Assembly (NCBI GenBank): GCA_002363865.1
Contig: DEWY01000006.1
Span: forward strand, 186,001-250,000
Direction of reading: 5' to 3'
DNA: 64,000 nucleotides
Origin: Caulobacteraceae bacterium UBA3198
GTDB lineage: Bacteria; Pseudomonadota; Alphaproteobacteria; Caulobacterales; Caulobacteraceae
The notes beneath the pieces were generated by a model. That model had not been told where the DNA came from, ran no database searches, and worked only from the letters and a program-made list of their open reading frames with translations. The number at the start of each line of letters is the position of its first letter. Positions within the stretch are counted from its first letter, which is position 1. A program made the position numbers and the translations under genes. Shown piece by piece: positions 1 to 8,570 of this stretch.

Positions 1-31
1 CGGCGGGGGTGGTCTTGCTTTGGTCGGTCAT
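1..31 (-). CDS. 5' end of an unidentified gene, cut by the window edge
   Basis: Only the first ten codons are visible, reading MTDQSKTTPA on the minus strand. The ATG lies four bases after the stop of the thioesterase at 36-506, so the two are probably cotranscribed. Nothing can be said about function. Confidence 0.4.
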   Translation of the reverse strand, partial: MTDQSKTTPA

Positions 32-35
32 GGGT

Positions 36-506
36 TCAGGCCTGCCGCGCCTGGCGATCGCCCGGCGTCCGCTTGATGTTACGCAGGCCCTTGAAGACGC
101 CGGAGCCGGTCATCAGCAGCCGATCGCCGCACCAGATCTTGCCCCGCACGGTGAAGATGTCGTCCTGCTCGGAGACGATCTCGCTGCCGCCTTCGACCCA
201 GTCGCCCATCTGGGCGCCGGAGAGGAAGTCGGTGGTCAGGCGCACGGTGACCCAGCCGATTTCCCGCTGGTTGGAGATCACCCGGCCCCAGGCCATGTCG
301 GCGAAGCTCATCAGCATGCCGCCGTGGCAGTTGTTCATGCCGTTGGCGTGATGCTCCTCCACCCGGAAGGCCATGATCTCGTTATTGGCCTCGTCCCGCT
401 TGGAATAGAAGGGGCCGACCGTGCGGCCAAAGCCGCGCTGCCAGAGGTTGATCACATAGCCGTCCGGAACGACGGCGGCCTGCAGGGGGGTCAGATCATC
501 GGACAT
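36..506 (-). CDS. PaaI-family hotdog-fold thioesterase
   Basis: A 156-residue single-domain protein of the size expected for a 4HBT/PaaI hotdog thioesterase, which hydrolyses acyl-CoA or aryl-CoA esters in the cytoplasm. The segment NNCHGGMLMSFADMAWG (about residues 58-74) matches the family signature of a His-Gly-Gly turn followed by the central hotdog helix. Two beta-rich segments follow (VTVRLTTDFLSGA and FTVRGKIWCGDRLLMTGSGVFK). The acyl substrate cannot be read from sequence. It sits upstream of the truncated gene at the left edge. Confidence 0.8.
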   Translation of the reverse strand: MSDDLTPLQAAVVPDGYVINLWQRGFGRTVGPFYSKRDEANNEIMAFRVEEHHANGMNNCHGGMLMSFADMAWGRVISNQREIGWVTVRLTTDFLSGAQMGDWVEGGSEIVSEQDDIFTVRGKIWCGDRLLMTGSGVFKGLRNIKRTPGDRQARQA

Positions 507-578
507 GCCCTGCTGACTAACGCCCGTTTGAAAAATGACAAGGCTTGAGGCGCGATTCGTCCCCGCGCCGCCGTCGGA

Positions 579-2369
579 TCAGACCAGGGCCTCGAACTCG
601 TCCACCAGGCGTTCCAGCTGAGTCATGCCCGCCGCCCAGAAGGCCTTTTCCCGCGGGTTGAGGCCAAAGGGGGCGAGCGCCTCCACATAGGTTTTGGAGC
701 CGCCGGCCGCCAGCAGGTCCTCATAGAGCGGCGCGAAGCCCTGCGGATCCTCCCGGCGCTTCTCCATCAGGCCGCGCACCAGCAGGTCGCCGAAGGCGTA
801 GGCGTAGACATAGAAGGGGGCATGGACGAAGTGGCTGACATAGGCCCAGTAGTGCTCATAGCCGGCGTTCAGCTTGATGGCCGGCCCCAGGCTCTCGCCC
901 ATCACCTCCATCCAGATGGCCGAAATCTCCTCGGCGGAGACCTCGCCCTGCTGGCGGGCGGCGTGGAAGGCCGTCTCGAACTTGTGGAAGGCGATCTGGC
1001 GGACCACCGTGTTCAGGCCGTCCTCGATCTTGCCGGCCAGCAGGCCGCGGCGCTCGGCGTCAGTGGCGCCCGCCAGGAGGCGCTCGAACACCAGGCCTTC
1101 GCCGAAGATCGAGGCGGTTTCGGCCAACGTCAGGGGCGTGTCGGCCAGCAGGGTGCCCAGGGGCGCGCACAGGGTCTGGTGGACCGCATGGCCGAGCTCG
1201 TGGGCCAGGGTGAGCACGTCGCGGCGCTCGCCCATATAGTTCATGAACACATAGGGGTGCCGGTCGGCGCTGACGGGATGGGAATAGGCGCCCGACTGCT
1301 TGCCGGCCCGCGGGCGGGCGTCGATCCAGGGCTCGGTGAAGAAGGTCTGGGCGGTGTCAGCGAACCGGGGCGCAAGCGCCGAGAAGGATTCCAGCACCAT
1401 CTCCTGGGCCTGAGGCCAGCTGTAGGTCCGGGGCGCCGCGGCGTCGAGGGGCGCATTGCGGTCCCAGTAGTCCAGGCTCTTGCGGCCCATGACCTTGGCC
1501 TTCAGGGCGTAATAGCGATGGCTGACGGCGGGATAGGCCTCGGTCACGGCCTCCACCAGGGCCTCGACGGCGTCGGCGTCAACCTCGTTGGCCAGGTGGC
1601 GGGAGGCCGCCGGGCTCGGATATTTCCGCCAGCGGTCATCCACCTGCTTTTCGTAGGCCAGGGTGTTGAGGCAGAGCGCCAGGGTCGAGGTCCGCGCCTC
1701 CAGCGCCTTGGCCAGCCCCTGGGCCGCCTGCTTGCGCCGCGCCCCGTCCGGATCGGACAGACGATTGAGGGTTTCGGGCAGGGTCAGGGTCTCGGAGCCC
1801 ACCTTGGCGGTCAGCTTGGCGAGCGTCTCGTCATAGAGGCGCACCCAGTTGGCCACCCCTGGCCCCCGGTCGATCATCAGGCGCTCAAGCTCGGCGCTCA
1901 GCTCGTGGGGCCGCGACAGGCGCACCCGGCGCAGCCAGGGCAGCCAGCGCCTAGCGGGCGCATGGGCGGCGAGGGCCGCGTCCAGCTCGGCCTCGTCCAG
2001 CTGGTTGATCTCCAGGGTGAAGAACAGGATCTCGGCCCCGATCACCGCCGCCTTGGTGCGGAAGTCGCCCTCGAACTTGGCCCAGGCCGGGTTGTCCCGC
2101 GCCGTGCTCGACGACAGGGAGGCATAGGCGCCGACGCCATAGAGGGCGTTGGTCCCCACCTCATAGAGGGCGATGGTCTCGTCCAGCCGCCGGCCCAGGG
2201 TCTCGGGCTCGCCCCGGGCGGCCACCAGCTTGCCCTGATAGGTCAGGAGCTCGGCGGCCGCCTTGCGGGCCTTGTCCAGGTCGGCCTCGATCTGCGGGTC
2301 GTCGCGACCGGCATAGAGGTCGTCCAGGCGCCATTCGGGCAGGGTGTCGGTCTTGAGCGGTGCGTTCAT
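579..2369 (-). CDS. pepF: M3-family oligoendopeptidase (PepF-like)
   Basis: A 596-residue cytoplasmic zinc metallopeptidase of the M3B oligoendopeptidase F group, expected to cleave short peptides. The HELGH zinc motif is at residues 390-394, followed by the family stretch AVHQTLCAPLGTLL and the third-ligand glutamate region (PLTLAETASIFGE). The C-terminal Tyr-rich segment (YEHYWAYVSHFVHAPFYVYAYAFGDLL) is the usual substrate-binding part. The length is normal for the family and there is no signal peptide. It precedes the PQQ dehydrogenase gene at 2408-4516 on the same strand with a 38-base gap. Confidence 0.88.
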   Translation of the reverse strand: MNAPLKTDTLPEWRLDDLYAGRDDPQIEADLDKARKAAAELLTYQGKLVAARGEPETLGRRLDETIALYEVGTNALYGVGAYASLSSSTARDNPAWAKFEGDFRTKAAVIGAEILFFTLEINQLDEAELDAALAAHAPARRWLPWLRRVRLSRPHELSAELERLMIDRGPGVANWVRLYDETLAKLTAKVGSETLTLPETLNRLSDPDGARRKQAAQGLAKALEARTSTLALCLNTLAYEKQVDDRWRKYPSPAASRHLANEVDADAVEALVEAVTEAYPAVSHRYYALKAKVMGRKSLDYWDRNAPLDAAAPRTYSWPQAQEMVLESFSALAPRFADTAQTFFTEPWIDARPRAGKQSGAYSHPVSADRHPYVFMNYMGERRDVLTLAHELGHAVHQTLCAPLGTLLADTPLTLAETASIFGEGLVFERLLAGATDAERRGLLAGKIEDGLNTVVRQIAFHKFETAFHAARQQGEVSAEEISAIWMEVMGESLGPAIKLNAGYEHYWAYVSHFVHAPFYVYAYAFGDLLVRGLMEKRREDPQGFAPLYEDLLAAGGSKTYVEALAPFGLNPREKAFWAAGMTQLERLVDEFEALV

Positions 2370-2407
2370 GGGGGCGATCTAAGCACGCCACGCGCCAGCC
2401 GCCACCC

Positions 2408-4516
2408 CTATCTCCCCGCCTTCGCCGCTGGCGCGGCTGCGCCCTTCCTCGCCTCGGCCAGCACATAGGCGCGGATGTTCTCGGCGTCGGCGTCGGAGAG
2501 GTAGCGTGAGAAGCCCGCCATCCCCCTGGGGGCCAGGGCCCCGTAGAGCACCACCGACGACCAGTTCTCATCCGACAGCAGGATCTGCGAGCGCTTGAGA
2601 TCCGGCAGGTAGCGACCCGAGGCGTTGGCCCCATGACAGACCTGGCAATACTGCTGGAAGCTCGCAAAGCCGGCCTTGGCGTTCCCGGTGGAGTTCACCC
2701 CCGTCAGATCGAGGGGCTCGACCTGCGGCAGGTCATAGGCCGGGACGGTGGCGGTCCCGCCGAGCTTGAAGACCAGCAGACGGCCCGGCAACCGCGAGCG
2801 GTCGGGCAAAAGGGCGGGCGAGGACAGGGCGCCGGCCCCGCCATAGCCGACCATCAGGGCCACATACTGCTCGCCGTCGATCTCGTAAGTCGAAGGCGGG
2901 GCGATCACCCCGTTCACCGTCTCATAGGACCAGAGCTTGGTCCCGGTGGCCGCGTCATAGGCCGAGAAGGTCCCCTCAGCCGCGCCCTGGAAGACCAGCC
3001 CGCCCGCAGTCGTAAGGACGCCGGCGTTCCAGAAGAAGGGATGCTCGACGGTCCAGCGGGCCTTCTGGGCCACGGGGTCCCAGGCGATCAGCTGTCCCTT
3101 CACCATGGCTTTCAGACCCGCCAGTTGGGCCGCGTCATCGGGCAGGGCGTTGGCCAGGAAGTCGGTGCCGACATTCCAGGCGCCGGGCTGGTGGCGATAA
3201 TTGGCGTCGTTCACATAGGCGAAGGGCACCACCTGGGCGGGGATGTAGACCAGTCCCGTCTGCGGATTGAAGGCCATGGGGTGCCAGTTGTGGGCCCCGA
3301 ACGGCGCAGGGATCTGCAGGGAGGGCGCGTCGCGATATCGGGCGCCCGGCGCCTCGATCGGACGGCCGGTGGCCTTGTCGACGCCCGTGGCCCAGGTGAT
3401 CGGCACATAGGGCTCGGCCGAGATCAGCTCTCCGGTGACCCGGTCCAGCACATAGAAGAAGCCGTTCTTGGGCGCCTGCATCAGCACTTGGCGCGTCTGG
3501 CCCGCGATGGTCAGGTCCGACAGGATGATGTGCTGGGTGGCGGTATAGTCCCAGCTCTCGCCGGGCGTGGTCTGAAAGTGCCAGACGTACTGGCCAGTGT
3601 CGGGCTTGAGCGCCAGGATGGAGGAGACGAACAGGTTGTCGCCCTTCCCGTCCGACCGCTTTTCGTGGTTCCACGGCGTGCCGTTGCCGACGCCGACATA
3701 GAGCAGGTCGAGCTTGGAGTCATAGGCCATGGAGTCCCAGACCGTGGCGCCGCCGCCGGTGGCCTTCCAGCCTTCGCCGAACCAGGTGCCCGCGGCCTTC
3801 TCCGCCAGGATGGCGTCAGAGGCGGCCCCATCGGGCTGGCCTTCGGGATTGGGGGCTGTGAAGAAGCGCCAGATCAGGGCGCCGGTTTCGGCGTCGTAGG
3901 CCGAGAGATAGCCGCGCACCCCGTATTCGGCGCCGCCATTGCCGATCAGCACCTTGCCCTTGATGACCCGCGGGGCGCCGGTGATGGTGTAGGGCTTGGC
4001 GGTGTCGGTGGTCTGGACCGACCAGGCCTCTGCGCCGGTGTCGGTGTCCAGCGCGATCAGGCGGCCATCGAGGGCGCCGACAAACACCTTGTCGCCCCAG
4101 ACCGCGACCCCGCGATTGACCACATCGCAGCAGGCGTCGAAGGCCTTTTCGCCGGCAACCTTGGGGTCATAGGACCATTTCAGCGCGCCGGTGGCGGCAT
4201 CGAAGGCATAGACCTTGGACCAGGCCGTGGTGGTGTAGAGCACCCCGTCCTTGACGATGGGGGTCGCCTCCTGGCCGCGGTCGGTGTCGAACTCATAGGA
4301 CCAGGCCAAGCCCAGATCGCCGACGGATTCGGTGTTGATCTGGGTGAGCGGGCTGAACCGCTGCTCGGAATAAGAACGACCATAGGAGAGCCACTCGGCG
4401 TTGGTCTCGGCCGCCTCCAGGCGGGCCTGGTCGACACCCTTGGCCTTGGCCGCCTCCTGGCAGGCGCTGAGCAGGCCCGCACAGGCGAGCGCGATCAGAG
4501 TGAACTTGAAATGCAT
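2408..4516 (-). CDS. PQQ-dependent quinohemoprotein alcohol dehydrogenase, lipoprotein type
   Basis: A 702-residue pyrroloquinoline-quinone alcohol dehydrogenase fused to a C-terminal cytochrome c domain. The eight-bladed propeller region spans about 40-590. It includes the vicinal disulfide Cys129-Cys130 that caps PQQ and the catalytic Asp323 in GESWDYTATQ. The residue two after it is Thr325, as in calcium-type enzymes; lanthanide-type XoxF/ExaF enzymes have Asp there. The heme motif CQVCH is at 624-628. The N-terminus ends in LLSAC with the lipobox cysteine at 19, so it is predicted to be an outer-membrane or periplasm-anchored lipoprotein, which is unusual for this normally soluble class. 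The alcohol substrate is unknown. Confidence 0.88.
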   Translation of the reverse strand: MHFKFTLIALACAGLLSACQEAAKAKGVDQARLEAAETNAEWLSYGRSYSEQRFSPLTQINTESVGDLGLAWSYEFDTDRGQEATPIVKDGVLYTTTAWSKVYAFDAATGALKWSYDPKVAGEKAFDACCDVVNRGVAVWGDKVFVGALDGRLIALDTDTGAEAWSVQTTDTAKPYTITGAPRVIKGKVLIGNGGAEYGVRGYLSAYDAETGALIWRFFTAPNPEGQPDGAASDAILAEKAAGTWFGEGWKATGGGATVWDSMAYDSKLDLLYVGVGNGTPWNHEKRSDGKGDNLFVSSILALKPDTGQYVWHFQTTPGESWDYTATQHIILSDLTIAGQTRQVLMQAPKNGFFYVLDRVTGELISAEPYVPITWATGVDKATGRPIEAPGARYRDAPSLQIPAPFGAHNWHPMAFNPQTGLVYIPAQVVPFAYVNDANYRHQPGAWNVGTDFLANALPDDAAQLAGLKAMVKGQLIAWDPVAQKARWTVEHPFFWNAGVLTTAGGLVFQGAAEGTFSAYDAATGTKLWSYETVNGVIAPPSTYEIDGEQYVALMVGYGGAGALSSPALLPDRSRLPGRLLVFKLGGTATVPAYDLPQVEPLDLTGVNSTGNAKAGFASFQQYCQVCHGANASGRYLPDLKRSQILLSDENWSSVVLYGALAPRGMAGFSRYLSDADAENIRAYVLAEARKGAAAPAAKAGR

Positions 4517-4597
4517 GGCGGCCCTCCCCGGCCCGGCCGCGTTCCCGGCCTTTTGAAAACTACTATGGCCCCCAGGGGCGGTCAGACAATCCCTGGC

Positions 4598-5251
4598 TCA
4601 GAGGGCGGCCCGGCGGCCTGGGCGATCGGCGAAGGCTGCGGCCAGAGTCACGGCGAGGAAGGCGCCGATGGCCGAGACGCCAGTCCCCACCGGGTTTCCA
4701 TCGGCGGGCAGCAGCATGGCGGTGATCTGCAAGGCGACGAGAAAGCCGATGAAGGCCGGGGCGGAAACCGGACCCAGATCCTGGCGGCCGCGGCTCCAGG
4801 CCCAGGCGGCGCCGGCCATGGCGATCAGCCCGATCTCGACGGCCTGTTCCGGCACGGGATAGTCCCACAGGCCAAGGCCCACCTTGGGCCCGCCAAACCA
4901 CAGGGCGAGATCGGGGCGGTGGACCAGGAAATCCAGCAGCCAGTGGGAAAAGACCACAGCCCCCACCATCACCGCCGCCGCCCAGGGCAGGCGCAGGGCA
5001 AGCCGCGCGGCCAGGGCGCCGAGCACAGACCATCCGGCCGCGGCGGGCAGGGAATGGGTGTAGGGCATGTGCTCAAGCACCAGGGCGCTGCCCGGTAGGT
5101 CCGGATCGACGGAGAAGCGCTCCACCCCGGTGATGATCAGGGCGCCCCAGCCCACATCGACCAGCTGGGCGGCAAGCGCATAGGCCCAGAGCGGCCCGCG
5201 GGGCTCGATCGCCTTGGCGGCGATGGCGGCGGCGTAATGGCCCACGAACAT
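4598..5251 (-). CDS. Multi-spanning membrane protein with His/Asp motifs
   Basis: About 217 residues with five or six hydrophobic segments. I start it at the ATG ending at 5251 because a strong Shine-Dalgarno (GGGAGGG) lies just upstream; an earlier in-frame start at 5305 lacks one. It begins MFVGHYAAAI and carries HSL and FSHWLLDFLVHRPDL motifs. These resemble the metal-dependent-hydrolase-like membrane family (YbcI/YdjM, DUF457 type), but this is a loose resemblance. Function unknown. It is divergent from the tacA-like gene with a 177-base promoter region between them. Confidence 0.65.
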   Translation of the reverse strand: MFVGHYAAAIAAKAIEPRGPLWAYALAAQLVDVGWGALIITGVERFSVDPDLPGSALVLEHMPYTHSLPAAAGWSVLGALAARLALRLPWAAAVMVGAVVFSHWLLDFLVHRPDLALWFGGPKVGLGLWDYPVPEQAVEIGLIAMAGAAWAWSRGRQDLGPVSAPAFIGFLVALQITAMLLPADGNPVGTGVSAIGAFLAVTLAAAFADRPGRRAAL

Positions 5252-5428
5252 GATCGGTCCCTCCCCAGGGAGCCTCATCAGGGACCCGCGCCGGCCCATG
5301 GTCAAGCCTTGGCCGTTAACCCCTGACTCAGGTCTGCGAAACCCCGCCTTTACCGGCGACCTGTATCAATCCGTGACAAATGAGCCCCGCCCGGAGAGGT
5401 GGGCGTCCGGTACAGGTGGTGTCTTCAA

Positions 5429-6919
5429 ATGACCAAGATGGTCCTTGTCGTCGATGATGATCCGACCCAGCGCAGGCTGATCCAGGCGGTCCTGGAGCGC
5501 GAAGGCTTCGCCGTCGCCCACGCCGAATCCGGCGACGCAGCCATTTCGCACCTGATGGCCGGGGCCCGGGTCGACCTGATCCTGCTGGACCTGGTCATGC
5601 CCCGCCTGTCGGGTCAGGACACCCTGAAGGAGATGCGCGCCCGCGGCTTCCATCAGCCGGTGATCGTGGTCACCGCCCAGGGCAGTATCGACACGGTGGT
5701 TCAGGCCATGCAGGCCGGCGCCTGCGACTTCTTCGTCAAGCCGGCCAGCCCCGAGCGGATCATCGTCTCCATCCGCAATGCGCTGTCCATGGGCGACCTG
5801 CGCGGCGAGGTGGACCGCCTGAAAAAGCACAAGACCGGCCGCTTCACCTTCGCCGACATGGTGGGGTCGTCGGCCCCGATGACCCTGGTCAAGCGCATGG
5901 GCGAGCGGGCGGCCAAGTCGACCATCCCGATCCTGATCACCGGGGAAAGCGGCGTCGGCAAGGAGGTCATCGCCAGGGCCCTGCACGGGGCTTCGGACCG
6001 GGCCGGCAAGGCCTTCGTCGCCGTCAACTGCGGCGCCCTGCCCGAGAACCTGGTGGAATCCATCCTGTTCGGCCACGAAAAGGGCAGCTTCACCGGCGCC
6101 ACGGACAAGCATCTGGGCAAGTTCCAGGAGGCCAATGGCGGCACCCTGTTCCTCGACGAGGTGGGTGAGCTGCCGCTGGATATGCAGGTCAAGCTGCTGC
6201 GGGCCTTGCAGGAGAGCGAGATCGATCCCGTCGGCGCCAAGCGTTCGGTGAAGGTCGATGTGCGCATCGTCTCGGCCACCAATCGCGACCTGTCACTCGC
6301 CGTCGCGGAGGGCCGGTTCCGCGAGGACCTCTTCTACCGCCTCAACGTCTTCCCGATCGAGGCGCCGGCCCTGCGCGAGCGCAAGGACGACATCCCGGCC
6401 CTGGTCGAGCACTTCATCCGCCGGTTCAATGTGGAGGAGGGCAAAAAGGTGGTCGGCTGCGCGCCGGAGGCCCTGCAACACCTGCTGGCCCACGACTGGC
6501 CCGGCAACGTCCGCCAGCTGGAGAATGCGGTCTATCGGGCCATCGTCCTGTCGGACTCGCCCTATCTGCAGCCCTTCGACTTCCCGGCCATTTCCGGGAT
6601 CGTGGCCCCGCCGCCCCCCGAGGCGGCTCCGGCGCCCCTGGCTTCCTCAGCCATCTCGCCCGAAGCGGCCCGCGAACTCATGGCCGAACTGCCCAAGGAC
6701 GCCCCGGTGCGAATCCTGGATGAGCGTGGCCACCTGCGCACGCTCGAAGACATCGAGCGCGACCTGATCCAGCTGGCCATCGAAATCTATGCCGGCCACA
6801 TGAGCGAGGTCGCCCGACGCCTCGGCATCGGCCGCTCCACGCTCTATCGCAAGGTCCGCGAACAGGGCCTGGACGGGGTGATCGGCGGGTCCGAGGACGG
6901 CGAGACCGAGGCCGCCTGA
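5429..6919 (+). CDS. tacA: TacA-like sigma-54-dependent response regulator
   Basis: A 496-residue NtrC-type activator. The receiver domain covers 1-120 with phosphoacceptor Asp54 and Lys104. The AAA+ sigma-54 domain has Walker A GESGVGKE at 172-179, the sigma-54 contact loop GSFTGA at 219-224 and Walker B GTLFLDEV at 238-245. A Fis-type helix-turn-helix ends the protein (EVARRLGIGRSTLYRKV). In Caulobacter TacA receives phosphate from the ShkA-ShpA relay and activates stalk and cell-cycle genes such as staR and spmX. The call rests on the N-terminus as I remember it and on gapR lying just downstream, as near Caulobacter tacA. I chose the ATG at 5429; an earlier in-frame start would add ten atypical residues. 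Another NtrC family member cannot be excluded. Confidence 0.8.
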   Translation: MTKMVLVVDDDPTQRRLIQAVLEREGFAVAHAESGDAAISHLMAGARVDLILLDLVMPRLSGQDTLKEMRARGFHQPVIVVTAQGSIDTVVQAMQAGACDFFVKPASPERIIVSIRNALSMGDLRGEVDRLKKHKTGRFTFADMVGSSAPMTLVKRMGERAAKSTIPILITGESGVGKEVIARALHGASDRAGKAFVAVNCGALPENLVESILFGHEKGSFTGATDKHLGKFQEANGGTLFLDEVGELPLDMQVKLLRALQESEIDPVGAKRSVKVDVRIVSATNRDLSLAVAEGRFREDLFYRLNVFPIEAPALRERKDDIPALVEHFIRRFNVEEGKKVVGCAPEALQHLLAHDWPGNVRQLENAVYRAIVLSDSPYLQPFDFPAISGIVAPPPPEAAPAPLASSAISPEAARELMAELPKDAPVRILDERGHLRTLEDIERDLIQLAIEIYAGHMSEVARRLGIGRSTLYRKVREQGLDGVIGGSEDGETEAA

Positions 6920-6936
6920 GGCAGGTCGCCTCCGGG

Positions 6937-7251
6937 TCAGTCCTCAGTCTCGGGCGGTTTGCGGCCGAAGCCGCGGCGGGTCATGGGCTTCTTTTCACCC
7001 TTGGCCTTGGCCGATATTTCCTTGAGCTTGCGGTGCTGCAGGGCAGATAGCGCCTGACCCGGCGCGCCCTTTTCGGGATCGCCGAAGGCGCGGCCGTAGG
7101 TCTTCACCCGGTCTTCCACCGAGCCCAGGAACTCGCCCTCCCATTCGGAGAGTTCGACGCCTGTGCGCACGGCCTCGCGCTGGACGCGCTTGAGCGCGTT
7201 CAGCGCGGCCCGCTTGGCCTGGGCCCGAGGATCTGGAGCCTTGCGCTTCAA
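6937..7251 (-). CDS. Small basic protein of unknown function coupled to gapR
   Basis: A 104-residue, lysine/arginine-rich protein without signal peptide or membrane segment. Its TTG start overlaps the gapR stop in a TTGA arrangement, implying translational coupling and cotranscription. I do not recognise a domain. The charged N-terminus (MKRKAPDPRAQAKRAAL) and GFGRKPPETED tail suggest a nucleic-acid-associated or ribosome-associated protein, but this is inference from composition and context only. Confidence 0.6.
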   Translation of the reverse strand: MKRKAPDPRAQAKRAALNALKRVQREAVRTGVELSEWEGEFLGSVEDRVKTYGRAFGDPEKGAPGQALSALQHRKLKEISAKAKGEKKPMTRRGFGRKPPETED

Positions 7252-7514
7252 ATTTCTCCGAGCGCCGAGAGATAGAGGTCGAGGATGGCCTCTTCCTCCT
7301 GCCGCTTGGCGCGGTCCTGTTTGCGCAGGCGGACCACCTTGCGCAGCACCTTGACGTCGAAGCCGTTGCCCTTGGCCTCGGCGAAGACTTCCTTGATCTG
7401 CTCGGCGATCTCGGACTTTTCCAGCTCCAGGCGCTCGATGCGCTCGATGATGCTCTTCAGCTGCCCCTGGGCGGTGGTGTTGAGGATGTCGAGGTGGGCG
7501 CTGTCATCAGCCAT
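7248..7514 (-). CDS. gapR: GapR nucleoid-associated protein (DUF2312)
   Basis: An 88-residue protein that matches my memory of Caulobacter GapR closely, including AQGQLKSIIERIERLE, EIAEQIKEVFAEAKGNGFD and RKQDRAKRQEEE. GapR is an essential DNA-binding protein that encircles overtwisted AT-rich DNA ahead of replication forks and stimulates type II topoisomerases. It is almost wholly alpha-helical, with an N-terminal coiled coil. It is followed by an overlapping small basic gene. The nearby tacA mirrors the Caulobacter arrangement. Confidence 0.92.
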   Translation of the reverse strand: MADDSAHLDILNTTAQGQLKSIIERIERLELEKSEIAEQIKEVFAEAKGNGFDVKVLRKVVRLRKQDRAKRQEEEAILDLYLSALGEI

Positions 7515-7625
7515 GGGAAACGCGTCTTCCGAGTCGAGTGTGGTTTGAGGCGGCGGACCCTACCGCGCATCCGCGCCGAACGAAATCCGTCAGAGGCCGG
7601 TTTGGGGCTCGAAGGACACGGGTCC

Positions 7626-8228
7626 TCAGAGCAGCCCGTGGGCTTCCAGCGCCGGGCGCAGGGCGGCCGGGTCGGTGAAGTGGTGGGTCTGCAGGCCAAA
7701 GGCCTGGGCCGCGGCGATATTGGCTGCGCTGTCGTCCACAAACAGGATGTCGCCGGCCGCGTGGCCAAACCGCTCGCAGGCGATCGCGTAGATGCGCGGA
7801 TCAGGCTTGATCAGCTTCTCTTCGGCCGAGACCACATAGCCCTCCAGCCGCGCAAAGGCCGGGCTCATGGCGATGACCCCGTCGAACACCTCATGGGACA
7901 TGTTGGTCAGGCCAAACTGCGGAACGCCGGCCGCGTGCAGGGCCTCGATAGCCTCTTCGGTCTGCGGGATGGTTCCGGAGAACATCTCCCACCACCGGCT
8001 CTCCCAGGCGCGGATTTCGGCCTCGTATTCCGGGAAGCGTTCGATCAGGCCCTTGCGGTTTTCCGCGAAGGTGACGCCGAGGTCGTGGTTGACGTGCCAG
8101 ACCATGGTGCAGACATGCGAAAGGAACCGGTCCAGTTCGGCCGGCTCCTTGAAAATCTTCGCATAGAGCGTGCGTGGATCCCAGCGGACCACGACATTGC
8201 CGATATCCCAGAGAACCGCCTTAGGCAT
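7626..8228 (-). CDS. HAD-family phosphatase
   Basis: A 200-residue HAD subfamily IA hydrolase. Motif I is VLWDIGNVVVRWD, the D-x-G-N-V form seen in YihX-type and epoxide-hydrolase N-terminal phosphatases, where the second acidic position is Asn. Motif II is FGLTNMS, the Lys is in SAEEKLIKPDPRIY, and motif IV is ILFVDDSAANIAAA. Probably a sugar-phosphate or nucleotide phosphatase in the cytoplasm; the substrate is not identifiable. It lies 19 bases after rpmJ on the same strand and may be cotranscribed with it. Confidence 0.85.
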   Translation of the reverse strand: MPKAVLWDIGNVVVRWDPRTLYAKIFKEPAELDRFLSHVCTMVWHVNHDLGVTFAENRKGLIERFPEYEAEIRAWESRWWEMFSGTIPQTEEAIEALHAAGVPQFGLTNMSHEVFDGVIAMSPAFARLEGYVVSAEEKLIKPDPRIYAIACERFGHAAGDILFVDDSAANIAAAQAFGLQTHHFTDPAALRPALEAHGLL

Positions 8229-8247
8229 CTCCGGGCGCCGGCCGCGC

Positions 8248-8373
8248 TTAGCCCTGCTTGGCTTTGAAGCGCGGGTCCGTCTTGTTGATGACGTAGACCA
8301 CGCCCTTGCGGCGAACGAGCTTGCAGTCGCGGTGACGCGTCTTCAGCGACTTCAGCGAGCTTCTGACCTTCAT
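8248..8373 (-). CDS. rpmJ: 50S ribosomal protein L36
   Basis: A 41-residue ORF. It reads MKVRSSLKSLKTRHRDCKLV, followed by RRKGVVYVINKTDPRFKAKQG, the L36 form common in alphaproteobacteria. Only one conserved cysteine remains (in HRDCKLV), as in the zinc-free C-minus paralogues. It is a structural component of the large ribosomal subunit. Confidence 0.95.
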   Translation of the reverse strand: MKVRSSLKSLKTRHRDCKLVRRKGVVYVINKTDPRFKAKQG

Positions 8374-8570
8374 GAGCTTGTCTTCGCGCGTCGCCGCGCG
8401 CCGTCCTTCAGAGGGTTACTAACAGAGCCGGCGCATATACGGGGCGGGGCCTTGGGAGTCAACGGGGGCTCGCAGCGGCGGCCGTCCGGCCCCTGGTCTG
8501 GCTTGCGGCGTCGGGCCAAAGGGGCGAGGCTTCCACCCATAAGAAAAAAGTCATGGGAGGATCATTCATT

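Noticed and set aside
822..2468. 548-codon plus-strand ORF opposite the oligoendopeptidase gene
   Set aside because: Antisense shadow: composition is Gly/Leu/Gln-rich with no domain, and it covers a clear M3 peptidase with its zinc motif.
2633..5098. 821-codon plus-strand ORF
   Set aside because: Shadow of the PQQ dehydrogenase and the membrane protein gene; no recognisable motif, typical of GC-rich opposite frames.
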